64,000 nucleotides of DNA from Gynuella sp. (GTDB taxonomy: Bacteria; Pseudomonadota; Gammaproteobacteria; Pseudomonadales; Natronospirillaceae). Both the position numbers and the translations under genes were made by a program. This document shows, piece by piece, positions 12,801-19,995 of this stretch; within the stretch, counting starts at the first letter, position 1, and each line of letters opens with the position of its first letter. Location: contig JANQHX010000015.1 of the NCBI GenBank assembly GCA_028282465.1, positions 1-64,000 of the forward strand, written 5' to 3'. Below the pieces are notes generated by a model. The model saw only the letters and a list, made by a program, of their open reading frames with translations. It was not told the origin of the DNA and ran no database searches.

Positions 12801-15800
12801 CTAGCATAGGTATTGCCATAAAAATACCAAGCAGAATAATTTTGGGATGTTCCTGAAACGTTATACTTGAATACTGGATCCAATTTGCTCCAGGCATTAT
12901 CCGAACCGAAAGGTTTTGAGAAACCATAATTTGACAGATAGTTTAATTCTAACGGATTAGGCATGCGCCAGTCGGATATACCCGCATAGTTTAAGTTTTC
13001 GCAATAGGTTTTTCCTCCTGATCGTCCAAGTTTTTCTAGCACCTCATAATTGTCTTGCCAAACCAATCCGTTCAATTTGTCTATTACAATTTCTCGTTCT
13101 GGGTCTCGATACAACATCCGTGGTGAGCCAGCTTGGTTATCACCGTCGTCTCCAGGTTCGAAAGAATAGTTTTCACCAGTTTTGGGTAAATAAGACTTAC
13201 TTTCAGCGTTGTGCCAAACATTGTCTTCCCAGTTCAAAGGGTCTGTACCAGCAACCAATTCCTCGTCATCGGTAAAACCATCGTTATCATTATCATCGTC
13301 AAGGCTATCGCCTAGCTTGTCACCATCAGAGTCTTTGTAATCTGTTGGGTCATTCGGTAATTCGTCTTGCTCATTAAGGTAACCATCATTGTCAATGTCT
13401 TCATCAATATCATTGGTAAGGCCATCGCCGTCAGTATCTAACTCATAAGCGGCACACCCTTGATAATTTACTTCGGCACCTTCTATGGTTGTTGGGCATT
13501 GATCGTAAGCATTCTTAATAGCGTCCCCATCATCGTCTAGAAGGTAAACGCTGCAACCTTTCTCATCGACTTCAACATTGATAAAGATGTTTCGGCATTC
13601 GTCGTATTTATCCAACACACCATCTTCATCGCTATCAGCAGGGCAACCGTTACGGTTAGAATCGTTGTAGCCCTCTGTTGGAGTGTGAGGGCATTTGTCA
13701 ACTGCATCAGAGAAACCATCGTTATCTGAATCTAGTTGATAGAGTGCACATCCATCTAAATTAACAGAGGCACCGCTGTTAGTTTCCGGGCATAAATCTT
13801 TATCATCAAAAACTTCATCCCCATCCGAATCTATTTGGTTCAAAGCACACCCTGAACCATTCACACTTAGGCCTAATGAAGTGCTTGGACAAAGATCACT
13901 TTCGTCTAACACTCCATCGCCATCTGCATCACCAGGAGGAGACGCACAGCCGTTATCTAATACAGGTACACCTTCTGGTGTATCGGCACATAGATCTACA
14001 CCGTCGTTAATCCCATCATTGTCGGAATCTAATTCACTTAATGCACAACCCTCTGCATTTACTGAAGCACCCTCTGGAGAATTCGGACAAACGTCGACAG
14101 CGTCATTTAATCCATCCTGGTCTGTATCTCTTTGCTCCGCTGCACAACCATTAGTATCTGCTGTGGAATCTGGAGAAGTATCAGGACACAGATCTATGGA
14201 GTCATTGATTCCATCGTTATCTGAGTCAATCTGAGAGATAGAGCAACCACTGGAATCGACGCTTTCATCACTTGGGGTATTAGGGCATGAATCATCTGCA
14301 TCGAGCACTCCGTCGCTGTCACCATCACTATTGCTTACGCCATCATCAACGCCTGTTAATAGATCATAAATTTGATCACTTACGGTTGGTTCAGGCATTC
14401 CAAATGCTTGCCATAAACCAGAAGCTGTAAGTGAAATATCTGTATTGAATGAATCTAAATCATTTGCACTGAACTCAATCATTGAGACAGTATTCAAACG
14501 ATTAAAAAAGTCATACACCTTGATGGTAGAAGTCCCACCATAAAGTGTAATAAATAGATCATTGCCAGTTCGTCTTAATGCTTCATACCCTGAACCAGTG
14601 TAATTTGAAATTCGAATTTTATTATTACCATGGCTTTCCAGAATAACTGCTTCAAAGATGCCTTCAGAGAATTCGTATATGTCGTCACCTTCTCCACCAA
14701 CCAGCACATCATGACCAGCTAATGACCTTATAACATCACTGCCTCTACCCGTAACAATAACATCTGAATTCTCAGTTCCAATTTGATTTTGGCTCTGACC
14801 ATTGCCAATGAATATGCCGCCAAATTCCCTAGAATTGGATGGAGCAGGAACACCGAAAAGATTATATATTTGATCGTTAGAAATGCTCTGCCCATTAGAA
14901 AAAACCAAACTGCCAATGGTATTCTGAACAATAAAGAAATCTTGAACTCTTATTGTCTGGTCACCTGGCGATACAATTAAAACCAGATCATCTCCTGACT
15001 TGGAAAACCCACTTGATACATTGGAAAACTGGATCGACTCCATAAACTGGATTGAATTTGAACCAGAAAAGTCAATAACCACATCATGACCGTCTTCCAT
15101 GCCGAAGTAGTACTGATCATTTCCACTACCCCCGGCCAAAATATCTTTATTTTTATCACCGTAAATGTTGTCGTCATCAGTAGTGCCCACTATAAAATCT
15201 TCATTGACACTGCCCACCATTGAATCAGCAGGCACAGTGTCACCTGCATCTACATCAGTATCTGTGTCGCTGCCAGTATTCGTGTCAGTGGCAGTACTTG
15301 TCCCTGTATCTGTAGAAGTATCTTCTAATAAACTTGGAATCGAACTCGCTGGAATTAAGTAGCCTCCATTGGGTTGGACACTTATTTGTGCATTTGTTGT
15401 GATGAAAAAGTCAGAGACGGTTACTGTATTTTCTGAGTTAGAATCAACAATGACTACAAGGTCGTCATTTTGTTGAGCAAACTTTAAAGATGATCGTGAA
15501 GCATCAATAAAAAATAAAATGTCATTACCACTATCAGAGTCATTAACAACATCTTTTCCGGAAGTATAGTAGTAATGATCACTTCCCTCCCCACCTTCAA
15601 GGGTATCATTACCATCTTCGCCCATCAGTATGTCGTCACCGGGGCCGCCAATGAGAATATCGTTCCCAGAATTAACTTTTGAACCATTACCACCCTGCAA
15701 GCGGTCATTACCTTCACCACCTATAAGGTAATCGTTCCCTTGCATGCCAAATATTTGATCGCCACCTTTTTTTCCGTCGATCTTATCTTTTAATTGCGTA

Positions 15801-15937
15801 CCAACTAGTTGCTCACCGTCATCGGTTCCATCAATTATTTGGTCAAAGTTATCGCTGGCATTAGCCATACCCATTGAGGCAAACATGAGCACAGCCAAAA
15901 ATTTAAATTGGAAGTAACACTTCTTATGAAGTTTCAT
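3830..15937 (-). CDS. Giant secreted multidomain RHS/YD-repeat polymorphic toxin
   Basis: A protein of 4035 residues. A Sec signal peptide (cleavage probably after Ala27) is followed by three blocks of RTX-like GGxGxD repeats (about 36-140, 240-290, 385-425). Then come about nine thrombospondin type 3 DxDxDG repeats with paired Cys (530-900), two DUF1566 modules (940-1080, 1090-1230), a run of PKD/Ig-like domains (1233-1866), a CAP/SCP domain (1930-2100), a Big2-like domain (2136-2220) and a carboxypeptidase-regulatory-like domain (2253-2315). The RHS part follows: a pre-core region, two more DUF1566 modules (2790-2885, 2910-3040), YD repeats (3050-3860) and the core-closing motif RDPIGFVGGDTNLYGY near 3875. 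The last 130 residues are a variable tip, presumably the toxin; I do not recognise its fold. AAAGGA lies just before the ATG. The signal peptide argues for Sec export rather than type VI delivery. Confidence 0.9.
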   Translation of the reverse strand: MKLHKKCYFQFKFLAVLMFASMGMANASDNFDQIIDGTDDGEQLVGTQLKDKIDGKKGGDQIFGMQGNDYLIGGEGNDRLQGGNGSKVNSGNDILIGGPGDDILMGEDGNDTLEGGEGSDHYYYTSGKDVVNDSDSGNDILFFIDASRSSLKFAQQNDDLVVIVDSNSENTVTVSDFFITTNAQISVQPNGGYLIPASSIPSLLEDTSTDTGTSTATDTNTGSDTDTDVDAGDTVPADSMVGSVNEDFIVGTTDDDNIYGDKNKDILAGGSGNDQYYFGMEDGHDVVIDFSGSNSIQFMESIQFSNVSSGFSKSGDDLVLIVSPGDQTIRVQDFFIVQNTIGSLVFSNGQSISNDQIYNLFGVPAPSNSREFGGIFIGNGQSQNQIGTENSDVIVTGRGSDVIRSLAGHDVLVGGEGDDIYEFSEGIFEAVILESHGNNKIRISNYTGSGYEALRRTGNDLFITLYGGTSTIKVYDFFNRLNTVSMIEFSANDLDSFNTDISLTASGLWQAFGMPEPTVSDQIYDLLTGVDDGVSNSDGDSDGVLDADDSCPNTPSDESVDSSGCSISQIDSDNDGINDSIDLCPDTSPDSTADTNGCAAEQRDTDQDGLNDAVDVCPNSPEGASVNAEGCALSELDSDNDGINDGVDLCADTPEGVPVLDNGCASPPGDADGDGVLDESDLCPSTSLGLSVNGSGCALNQIDSDGDEVFDDKDLCPETNSGASVNLDGCALYQLDSDNDGFSDAVDKCPHTPTEGYNDSNRNGCPADSDEDGVLDKYDECRNIFINVEVDEKGCSVYLLDDDGDAIKNAYDQCPTTIEGAEVNYQGCAAYELDTDGDGLTNDIDEDIDNDGYLNEQDELPNDPTDYKDSDGDKLGDSLDDDNDNDGFTDDEELVAGTDPLNWEDNVWHNAESKSYLPKTGENYSFEPGDDGDNQAGSPRMLYRDPEREIVIDKLNGLVWQDNYEVLEKLGRSGGKTYCENLNYAGISDWRMPNPLELNYLSNYGFSKPFGSDNAWSKLDPVFKYNVSGTSQNYSAWYFYGNTYARYYATNFYDGTIPRQSHNDQVRCVSGEVQFTGLIGYQDTNLYIPYVVDPVNKVMWEDGPQVETNKGTWEEAVSYCRNLEYAGRNDWRLPNFNESALLLDALTLNGSGVLSEWNFYHYPDPADEPYWWTSNLAFSETSSDGFVVKSPGSIDGAWKFKYDNNPGNGSQIVSSLNEINTYRCVRNADSFIPPKVTLDSTNRISHDRIAWAEYPMNIFVENSGDIEDYVLTYEWINLTNNEVLGSSSLIDTSALSVGDHEIQLYVYDDKGARLEYPDLIKVRVYQEPTLEEPRNHDIEVGDSITFYNYSSDDSRFGTLIDSDTKEILWVSRFKEEQTFNEIGDYTLSYLVSYDDGKKPTRTDHHISVGYIPLPVINEDEFGWSDGIYISGPDIPASSEHGTILTAANSQVSNGSLVFEWFLNSELIGEGVELEIGKDLAPGTYQLELKATSETGNVRIRKVDLVIEAETPKAVISMSGYPEPQTTYVSTTNKSVYLNAGESTASSPLTFEWFLNGEKVSTESYYSFYGSVAGTYEIKLIVTSEAELVSESTITLIIAIPPLAVINGIDELEESIAREADIRLEFSASESTASEGALGYQWSIDDVLYSEDVELIIESGLPIGDYELKLEVTSQYGLTDERVVDLKLAGPPEAIIQAPSLIEFGSSLTLDGDGSVSGFGITEFTWYRYISESEQELISTESIVELTPAAGDNTYLLIVKDSKGLIGEALHTVSVGHIPTPAFTMQESIYGGELLTLDASLSSIPEVPGINNSTTLTHEWFVNGDSKGTGSTLTLSDFNPGAYEVTLVTTSYLGLTNSIAKPLTVLENRMLISCAPQVESYTSGLFPEDDLHWSAATETDVKDIEDQFNQARRQDPSISQRLVMPEQSVWNAMSPEDQALYLINAERIGRGLKPFSGHSSSMNAVAQEYAQYMVDNNLVIDHNWVGSPSDRMLANEYINSNARMTRITESLGSTGSDGSLASIIYSLIYADKYWYLPFGLDYGESWGHRKHLLQTNLIEDHGNEHDEGILGVGYVEGLYNPVSSNPQVNQGLLVLKTADQLNSWDETYITSVDVSEANECVQPHELALDTTQFPTEGLQKLLLNPSSISLNPGDSINLELIGVYSDASQLDLTPYAEFRPDQYSLVSVINGVLTAKFNGKTDIYVEIDGITSNIVPVIILPETDTSNLTGTDAEAISHLLPPNASVTEYDPFALSIYTGIVLDRYDMPMANVQVSLVNKSQYGSVFTDDEGRYVFAAQAGKQSLMFEKAGHLVVQRNTVGLTNNWVNMPTVMLLEFDTKETFIDLTLGEPQVHSSSVVTDQFGSRKATLVFNNITSAKVKTADGDEYPIDSFVMSATEFETPESMPGDLPSTSAFTYCTKLKVNGINYNDSVVFDNDVVMFVDNFLGFAVGEIVPIGFFDHLDSEWKASQNGVIVRLLDRNDDGIVDGLDHNDDGNADDLNKNGSTEDDAIGLETYPVGTTLMWGAFNHFTPFDYNWAPEGAVSPNVEAYGAQKEQMCNSEAEATGSYVKPFQLSFHEDIPLDGTGLVLHYSSQRTADYKHEITTEVIGEEVPDSLIAMHARVEIGGQVLEQEFSPEPNVEAHFIWDGTDINGDQIEGAVEGIISIGYEYASEYTSVGNTSENIGSSPINYPISWAQLGGQLTGIPTRDAVISWQHSGLRIKNSFPSQIAEGWSLSAVHEFDPSGKLYFGDGGVIDINTKTQSTVLRTGQTVSYIEFDDGTYRSGDNFIRYRINSEGYLVDEVTKLIWEYLEQPALFVSKEQAQAYCNNLDHNFKYRWRLPTTKEIAYSMEKSGKALGPYVYNMRQANDLWHVLTANPDFILKPVLCVSSREMEQQGDTLDETAVAEMKRNRSSDIVVDKSTGLMWQDTYDNVAHEVTWEQAISYCEASTHAGYEDWRLPNINELLFALPNTIFDHQTELEWGDAEYWEPSVDFRQPYWSSTTHADSEERAWAVESASYNSPEFLKEDSLHVRCVRTSNTARQLPHIFNDKGQHVATVDLTTGNTLTTYQYKNDLLVSITDQFGNTTQLERDAKGNLLAIIGVDGQRNELYIDEKNNLRSVTYADSSSFWFDYNGSLLTEKTDPNGNLYTHDFNGDGRVSFTTDMEDGRWDFYDIRTRKKNTYGFTTAEGNSYETSRRELDNGSIEKTIRQENGSTLIQTVSKDKMEQSTLQCGVETLTKNVEDPKTRQPIPETITVTLPSGLTQTTSMTKTYAGSGADLTSYTTTTSQSGYTSTTTVNGLTGVTHSVSAEGRTNTINTNPETGLVESIETSGLNGTHYSYDDRGRIDTVTNGARTTRYTYDASNGQIKTITTPDNKIITYDHDLLGRVKEVKYNDGTKTFTEYDNNGNAKTIIVPFDSGTQTDYSHDFEFNKVNNVSEINRPLSNPTVFTYDRDKRLTSINLPSGQNITHYYAEGKLDYTETPEGTIQYEYLCGEQLDYVEEGTERLTYGYDGNLLTSVTYTGELHESISYGYNNRFEINRATYAGQTESYGYDGDGLLTQSGAFTITRHPLHGLPTDVDDLNQNQGITYNGYGETKTRTFDFGIDTVYDYELFFDDTGNINGKTETLPNGDTINWIYTYDDRSRLDTVMKNGEIVEDYDYDANGNRQVKLNTERGIADQTATYNEGDQLEVLGDATYTYDDNGRLETKTINGEVTIYHYSSLGRLLKVTKPTDTIEYRHNALGNHVVKILNGEVVEKYLWQDKTTLLATYDKDGFLKQRFEYTIGHVPTAFEQNGNRYYIITDQVGTPRFITNESGSIVKHLDYDAFGNMISDSNPAIDIPFGFAGGLTDEHTGLIRFGYRDYDPEAGRWTARDPIGFVGGDTNLYGYAFNAPLSFLDLLGLNNRRTVNLGEGYTGYVDEFTYQGQATFEIHVYNPKGEEVGMYGPKGWFNKHGLTGRPEGIPDCVENSLKGQAIDFGRRSKQIPEKGRADIKNDKWKKFLKGFPLIGPMIEMTKPSPVRGCELNPDHELCQHL

Positions 15938-16351
15938 CTTGATATCCTTTCAAGAAAAAATTTTTTGAATACTAGTAACAAGACTATACCGAAATAACTC
16001 TGAGTGTTATTGGCAATGAAATTAATAATGTTAGATCTGTGACCATGTTGAAGTGGGCTAAACTTATTTTTAATTTGGTAATATTTTGGTTTTATTTAAG
16101 ATTTTTTAATGCATTGCGCTGTATCAATTAGGTCACTTTAAATACGATTTGATATCAGTAAAACTTCTGATTACTCAAATCAAAACTAATTTTTAAAATT
16201 TAATAATAGGTTGTGTTTGGTTAAAATAAGAGCTCGACTAATTTGGAAAAGATGAAAAGTAACAGTCGAATATAAAGATGGTTAGTTGGAAAGAAAACGC
16301 TATATTAGAAAGCTCAAAAAAATTTCAAAGCTTTATGAAATCGCTATAAAT
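15938..16351. other. AT-rich intergenic region upstream of the giant RHS gene
   Basis: More than 400 bases with no convincing ORF on either strand. It must hold the promoter for the RHS gene, whose ribosome site (AAAGGA) lies immediately next to its start. No operator or hairpin stands out. Confidence 0.5.
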
Positions 16352-16396
16352 AAAAACCCCGACCAACACTCCAGTTTAACAGTGCGTCAGTCGAGG
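16352..16396 (-). terminator. Rho-independent terminator after phoX
   Basis: On the minus strand, 16 bases after the PhoX stop, the arms CCTCGAC and GTCGGGG (one G-U pair) close a long imperfect hairpin. The stem continues into TGA-CACT / AGTG-TT, and a TTTTTA run follows. Confidence 0.75.
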
Positions 16397-16412
16397 CATT
16401 AGATTTTAGAAA

Positions 16413-18269
16413 TTAAGCACCAATAATTCCGCCATCATCACGACGAATAGCAATCACTGAGGAACGAGGCACGCCATCTTTTTCAGCATTTGGCCAAGCT
16501 TTTGTTGGATGCTGAACACCGATAAACATTGTGCGTTGATCTTCAGCGAAACAAATACCTGTTATTTCACAGCCGTTTGGCCCAGTCATGAATCGACGAA
16601 TGTGACCAGTTGATGGGTCTCCCACTAACATTTGGTTGTTACCCATTCCTTCGAATTCACCTTCATTTTTATAGTTGCCATCGGTTTGAATCCAAAGGCG
16701 ACCATCTTTGTCAAAGGCTAATCCATCTGGGCTGTTAAACATGTTGTCTTTATTTATATTTGCTGAGCCTGCGTATTCGTCATCAAACAATGCCGGGTTA
16801 CCTGCAACCACATAGAGATCCCATCCAAATTTCGTGCTGGTGTGGTCACGATTTTCAGGAGTCCAACGAACGATCTGACCAAAATTATTTTTCGCTCTAG
16901 GATTAACAGCATTTAATGGATGTGAGTCTTTCACGCCGCGATGTTTATTGTTTGTGAGAGTACATAACACCATAGGTGCGGATGGATGACACGCGACCCA
17001 CTCTGGTCTATCCATGGTGGTGGCGCCAACAAATCTGGCGGCAATTCGCGAGAACACTAAAATGTAGTTTTGATCTTCAAAACCATTTTCTTTAGTTAAC
17101 CCATTTTTACCATGGGTCAACTCAATCCAATCACCACTGCCATCGTCGTGGAATTTAGCTACGTAAAGAGTGCCGTCTTCCAACAAGGTCATGTTGTGCT
17201 TGCGATCGCCTTCGATGTATTTTTTGTCAGAAACAAATTTATAAATAAATTCACCACGTTCGTCGTCACCCATGTACACAATGGCACGACCATCAGTGTT
17301 GATTGTTAAGGCAGTGTTTTCATGTTTGATACGACCAAGCGCAGTGCGTTTCATAGCTTTGGATTCTGGATCGTATGGGTCAATTTCAACAACCCAACCA
17401 AAACGATGGGCTTCGTTAGGTTCTTTAGAGAAGTCAAAGCGCTCTTCCTCTTGCCACCAACCATAACGACCCACGGCTGCTTTAATCCCATAAGCTTTTT
17501 GCTCTTTGGTGACCTCTGTGCCTTCTGGAGCACCGAAGTAACCATGGAAGTTTTCTTCACAGGTTAAGTAAGTACCCCATGGCGTTTCACCATTACCACA
17601 GTTGTTTAAGGTTCCCTTCACCTGGGTACCTGATGGGTCGGCCTTTGTTCTCATATAGTCAGTACCGGCTGCTGGCCCGGTCATCACGAATTCGGCAGCA
17701 TGACCATGGAAGCGACGGTTGTAGTCAGAGTTTTTAACCACTGACCACTTTCCTTTGCCATTCTGTTTTACTTCAAAAATATTCACACCGTGTGCATAGA
17801 TTTCTTTGTGGATGGCATCCGCATCCATGGCTTCGCCTTTGTGGGCATGCATGAATTTACGGTTAATGTATTCACTGTTCACCGCCATCAGGGCACGCTT
17901 TTCATCTAGAGCGCCGTCTTTTGTTTGCAGATGGAATAGGCTCATACCATCGGTATTGTCACCAAATTGCCCCATTTGATCTTCTGCATTGTTGTTCACA
18001 GAAAACTTTGACGCGCCTTTTAGGATTGGATCACCCCAGGAAACCAGCACTTCGTAGTTATAACCTTCTGGTAAGGTTACGGTGTCGTCTGTACTTATGG
18101 GGATGTTTTTGAATCCCATCATGGTGGTGGCTTGTGACACAGCTGAAGCCAATGTTGACACTCCACCCAGGAAACCAGTTGCACCAACCGCGGTACCTGC
18201 TTTGATTAAGCTCCGACGTGACAGGGCCTTTTCTAGCACCTGTTCAAAACCTAGTTTTTGATTTTCCAT
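16413..18269 (-). CDS. phoX: PhoX-family alkaline phosphatase (DUF839), Tat-exported
   Basis: A protein of 618 residues matching the PhoX/DUF839 family, which are calcium- and iron-dependent periplasmic phosphomonoesterases used to obtain phosphate from organic esters. The N-terminus carries a twin-arginine signal, SRRSLIKAG at residues 17-25, followed by a hydrophobic stretch. PhoX enzymes fold in the cytoplasm and use Tat export. The body shows typical PhoX segments such as NNCGNGETPWGTYLTCEEN and PDGLAFDKDGRLWIQTDG. Length is normal for the family. Two tandem Pho boxes lie upstream (18331-18370), so PhoB control under phosphate starvation is likely, and a terminator follows. It stands alone as a monocistronic unit. 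Confidence 0.9.
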   Translation of the reverse strand: MENQKLGFEQVLEKALSRRSLIKAGTAVGATGFLGGVSTLASAVSQATTMMGFKNIPISTDDTVTLPEGYNYEVLVSWGDPILKGASKFSVNNNAEDQMGQFGDNTDGMSLFHLQTKDGALDEKRALMAVNSEYINRKFMHAHKGEAMDADAIHKEIYAHGVNIFEVKQNGKGKWSVVKNSDYNRRFHGHAAEFVMTGPAAGTDYMRTKADPSGTQVKGTLNNCGNGETPWGTYLTCEENFHGYFGAPEGTEVTKEQKAYGIKAAVGRYGWWQEEERFDFSKEPNEAHRFGWVVEIDPYDPESKAMKRTALGRIKHENTALTINTDGRAIVYMGDDERGEFIYKFVSDKKYIEGDRKHNMTLLEDGTLYVAKFHDDGSGDWIELTHGKNGLTKENGFEDQNYILVFSRIAARFVGATTMDRPEWVACHPSAPMVLCTLTNNKHRGVKDSHPLNAVNPRAKNNFGQIVRWTPENRDHTSTKFGWDLYVVAGNPALFDDEYAGSANINKDNMFNSPDGLAFDKDGRLWIQTDGNYKNEGEFEGMGNNQMLVGDPSTGHIRRFMTGPNGCEITGICFAEDQRTMFIGVQHPTKAWPNAEKDGVPRSSVIAIRRDDGGIIGA

Positions 18270-18330
18270 TGTTCGCCTCTCTCTGATTGTTCTCGATACT
18301 CAAATAACGAAGCGAGTATCTAAATGCAGC

Positions 18331-18370
18331 ATGACTGTTTTGTTACAGACTTGGGTAAAATTTATGACAA
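18331..18370 (-). promoter_or_regulatory. Two tandem Pho boxes upstream of phoX
   Basis: On the minus strand, four 7-base units spaced exactly 11 bases apart read TTGTCAT, TTTACCC, CTGTAAC and CAGTCAT. They resemble the PhoB half-site CTGTCAT with 4-base spacers. The promoter-proximal pair matches the 18-base Pho-box consensus at 14 positions by my count. The site lies about 60 bases before the phoX start. Confidence 0.75.
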
Positions 18371-18398
18371 TGCCAAACTCATACTGATTTGAAAAAAT

Positions 18399-18429
18399 GG
18401 CATATGCCTGTCAAAATTAGGCATATGCC
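18399..18429. promoter_or_regulatory. Double palindromic operator of the Xre-RES toxin-antitoxin operon
   Basis: The perfect 10-base palindrome GGCATATGCC occurs twice, at 18399-18408 and 18420-18429. The centres are 21 bases apart (two helical turns), directly upstream of the antitoxin start. Xre-RES operons are commonly autorepressed, so this is the probable binding site for the antitoxin or the complex. Confidence 0.75.
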
Positions 18430-18453
18430 AATGCACATTTGAAGGAGGCTAAC

Positions 18454-18909
18454 TTGTTTGAATACAAGCCAAAAAACCTTAATAGCTCTCATGCTTTAGA
18501 CAGAGCCATTGCTTCGCTTGGTCAGCAGTTGCGGTTACCTCTTCACAGCATCAAAGATATGGATCGCCTTGCACGTGAAGGCATTGCGCCAGACGCCCTG
18601 AATATCCTAATCGATGCGGGTTTTTCTAAAAGCGAGTTAAGTTGGATCGTACAACCGAGAACACTGAGTCATCGGCAAAAGCGGCAAGAACGATTAACTC
18701 TGGAAGAGTCTGGTCGATGGATGAGAGCCGCTAAACTGCATGCCTTGGCAGTGCATGTGTTGGGGTCAGAAGATAAAGCCAATGTTTGGATGCATAAACC
18801 GAGAAAGGCATTCGATGGTCTGAGTGCAGCCGAAGCCATGAAAACAGAACCCGGTGGTCAGTTAGTAGAAGAACACCTTTTACAACTTGATTCCGGCTTT
18901 TACGCTTGA
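18454..18909 (+). CDS. Xre/MbcA/ParS-type antitoxin of a RES toxin-antitoxin pair
   Basis: About 151 residues. It has an N-terminal Xre-like helix-turn-helix region and a C-terminal MbcA/ParS toxin-binding domain (DUF2384), visible in the segment around LAVHVLGSEDKANVWMHKPR and in FDGLSAAEAMKTEPGGQLVEEHL. I chose the TTG at 18454 because AAGGAGG ends five bases before it; the upstream TTG at 18439 has no ribosome site. It lies 16 bases before the RES toxin. The product should neutralise the toxin and repress the operon at the paired palindromes just upstream. Confidence 0.85.
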   Translation: MFEYKPKNLNSSHALDRAIASLGQQLRLPLHSIKDMDRLAREGIAPDALNILIDAGFSKSELSWIVQPRTLSHRQKRQERLTLEESGRWMRAAKLHALAVHVLGSEDKANVWMHKPRKAFDGLSAAEAMKTEPGGQLVEEHLLQLDSGFYA

Positions 18910-18925
18910 TTGTGTATAAGCTTCA

Positions 18926-19372
18926 ATGATTTTTTGGCGAATCAGTAATTATGCCGACTTAACTGGCACGGGTGGGCTTTTTGCGTCGGGACGTTGGCAC
19001 AATAAAGGCGTGCCCATTGTATATCTTTCAGACAATCCTGCCCTTGCGATGTTAGAGGTACTTGTCCATTTTGAAATGGGGTTAGATGAAGTACCAGAGC
19101 ACTACCAACTTTTAAAAGTTGAATATCCAAGCCGCAAAAGTATAGGCAGACTCAGTGAATCGGCCTTGCCTCAACACTGGCAAGATGATTTATTACTCAG
19201 CCGAAGCATTGGCGACGAGTGGCTCACCTCAGGAAAATCCGCGTTGTTAAGGGTGCCAAGCGCAGTGATTCCAGAGGGCTTTAACTTTCTCTTAAACCCC
19301 CGCCATCCGCTTGCAAGGCAAGCTAAAATTGTTTCTGCTCACAAACGCCCGTTCGATCAGCGGCTGTTTTAA
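18926..19372 (+). CDS. RES-domain toxin (NAD-degrading family)
   Basis: A 148-residue single RES domain, the usual length for the family. Conserved features are visible: WRIS at the start (Arg5), GRWHNKGVPIVYLS with Arg23 and Tyr33, and Glu44 in ALAMLEVLVH. RES toxins act on NAD+ (hydrolysis or phosphorolysis) and resemble ADP-ribosyltransferases in fold. It follows its antitoxin by 16 bases in the same operon. The ORF is intact with no sign of decay. Confidence 0.88.
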   Translation: MIFWRISNYADLTGTGGLFASGRWHNKGVPIVYLSDNPALAMLEVLVHFEMGLDEVPEHYQLLKVEYPSRKSIGRLSESALPQHWQDDLLLSRSIGDEWLTSGKSALLRVPSAVIPEGFNFLLNPRHPLARQAKIVSAHKRPFDQRLF

Positions 19373-19504
19373 GCCCTATTTTTTGTTTTCAGCACATTTC
19401 TATAGATCCGTTATCTGGCGTTACCCGTAAGAAAAGTGCAGAATCTGCGCCCCTATTCGAATCAACACTGACTCATTAACGCAAACTAGATCAAAGGAAC
19501 CCCC

Positions 19505-19981
19505 ATGTCCGGTTTAAATCTTCCCGAAATTGGCAAGGTAGCCCCAAAATTTAAAACAGTTAATCAAAACGGCGATACAGTAAAACTTATGGATCTGAGA
19601 GGCCAAAAGGTTGTGCTGTACTTTTACCCAAAAGCTATGACCCCAGGTTGCACAGTTCAAGCATGTGGCATCAGAGATACCAAAGCAGAATTTAAAAAGC
19701 TTAATGCGGTGGTCTTAGGCATCAGCCCAGATGCACCTGCCCGCTTACAAAAATTTATTGATAAAGAAGATTTAAATTTTGACTTGTTAAGTGATGAAGA
19801 CCATTCAATTGCCGATCAATATGGTGTTTGGGCATTAAAAAAATTCATGGGTAAAGAATTCGAAGGCATTCACAGACTGACATTTATTATTGATGAAGAC
19901 GGCAAGCTGGCTCATATCATCGAGAAAGTAAAAACGAAAACCCATCACGACGATGTGATTGAAATACTGAAATCCATGTAA
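19505..19981 (+). CDS. bcp: Thioredoxin-dependent peroxiredoxin, BCP type
   Basis: A 158-residue peroxiredoxin of the BCP/PrxQ group, reducing hydroperoxides with electrons from thioredoxin. The catalytic segment [14 protein letters not shown] contains peroxidatic Cys49 and the resolving Cys54, five residues later as in E. coli Bcp. It is the first of three closely spaced genes (14 bases to folE, then 7 to folX), which suggests one transcript. An AAAGGAA ribosome site precedes the ATG. Confidence 0.92.
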   Translation: MSGLNLPEIGKVAPKFKTVNQNGDTVKLMDLRGQKVVLYFYPKAMTPGCTVQACGIRDTKAEFKKLNAVVLGISPDAPARLQKFIDKEDLNFDLLSDEDHSIADQYGVWALKKFMGKEFEGIHRLTFIIDEDGKLAHIIEKVKTKTHHDDVIEILKSM

Positions 19982-19995
19982 CAAAGGTAAAACTT

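Noticed and set aside
13881-14234. Plus-strand ORF of 117 residues rich in Ser and Pro
   Set aside because: It is antisense to the thrombospondin type 3 repeats and its composition mirrors them.
13250-14340. Regularly spaced similar DNA segments that might suggest a repeat array or CRISPR
   Set aside because: They are the coding repeats of thrombospondin type 3 motifs in the giant RHS protein; spacing and variation follow codons, and there are no cas genes.
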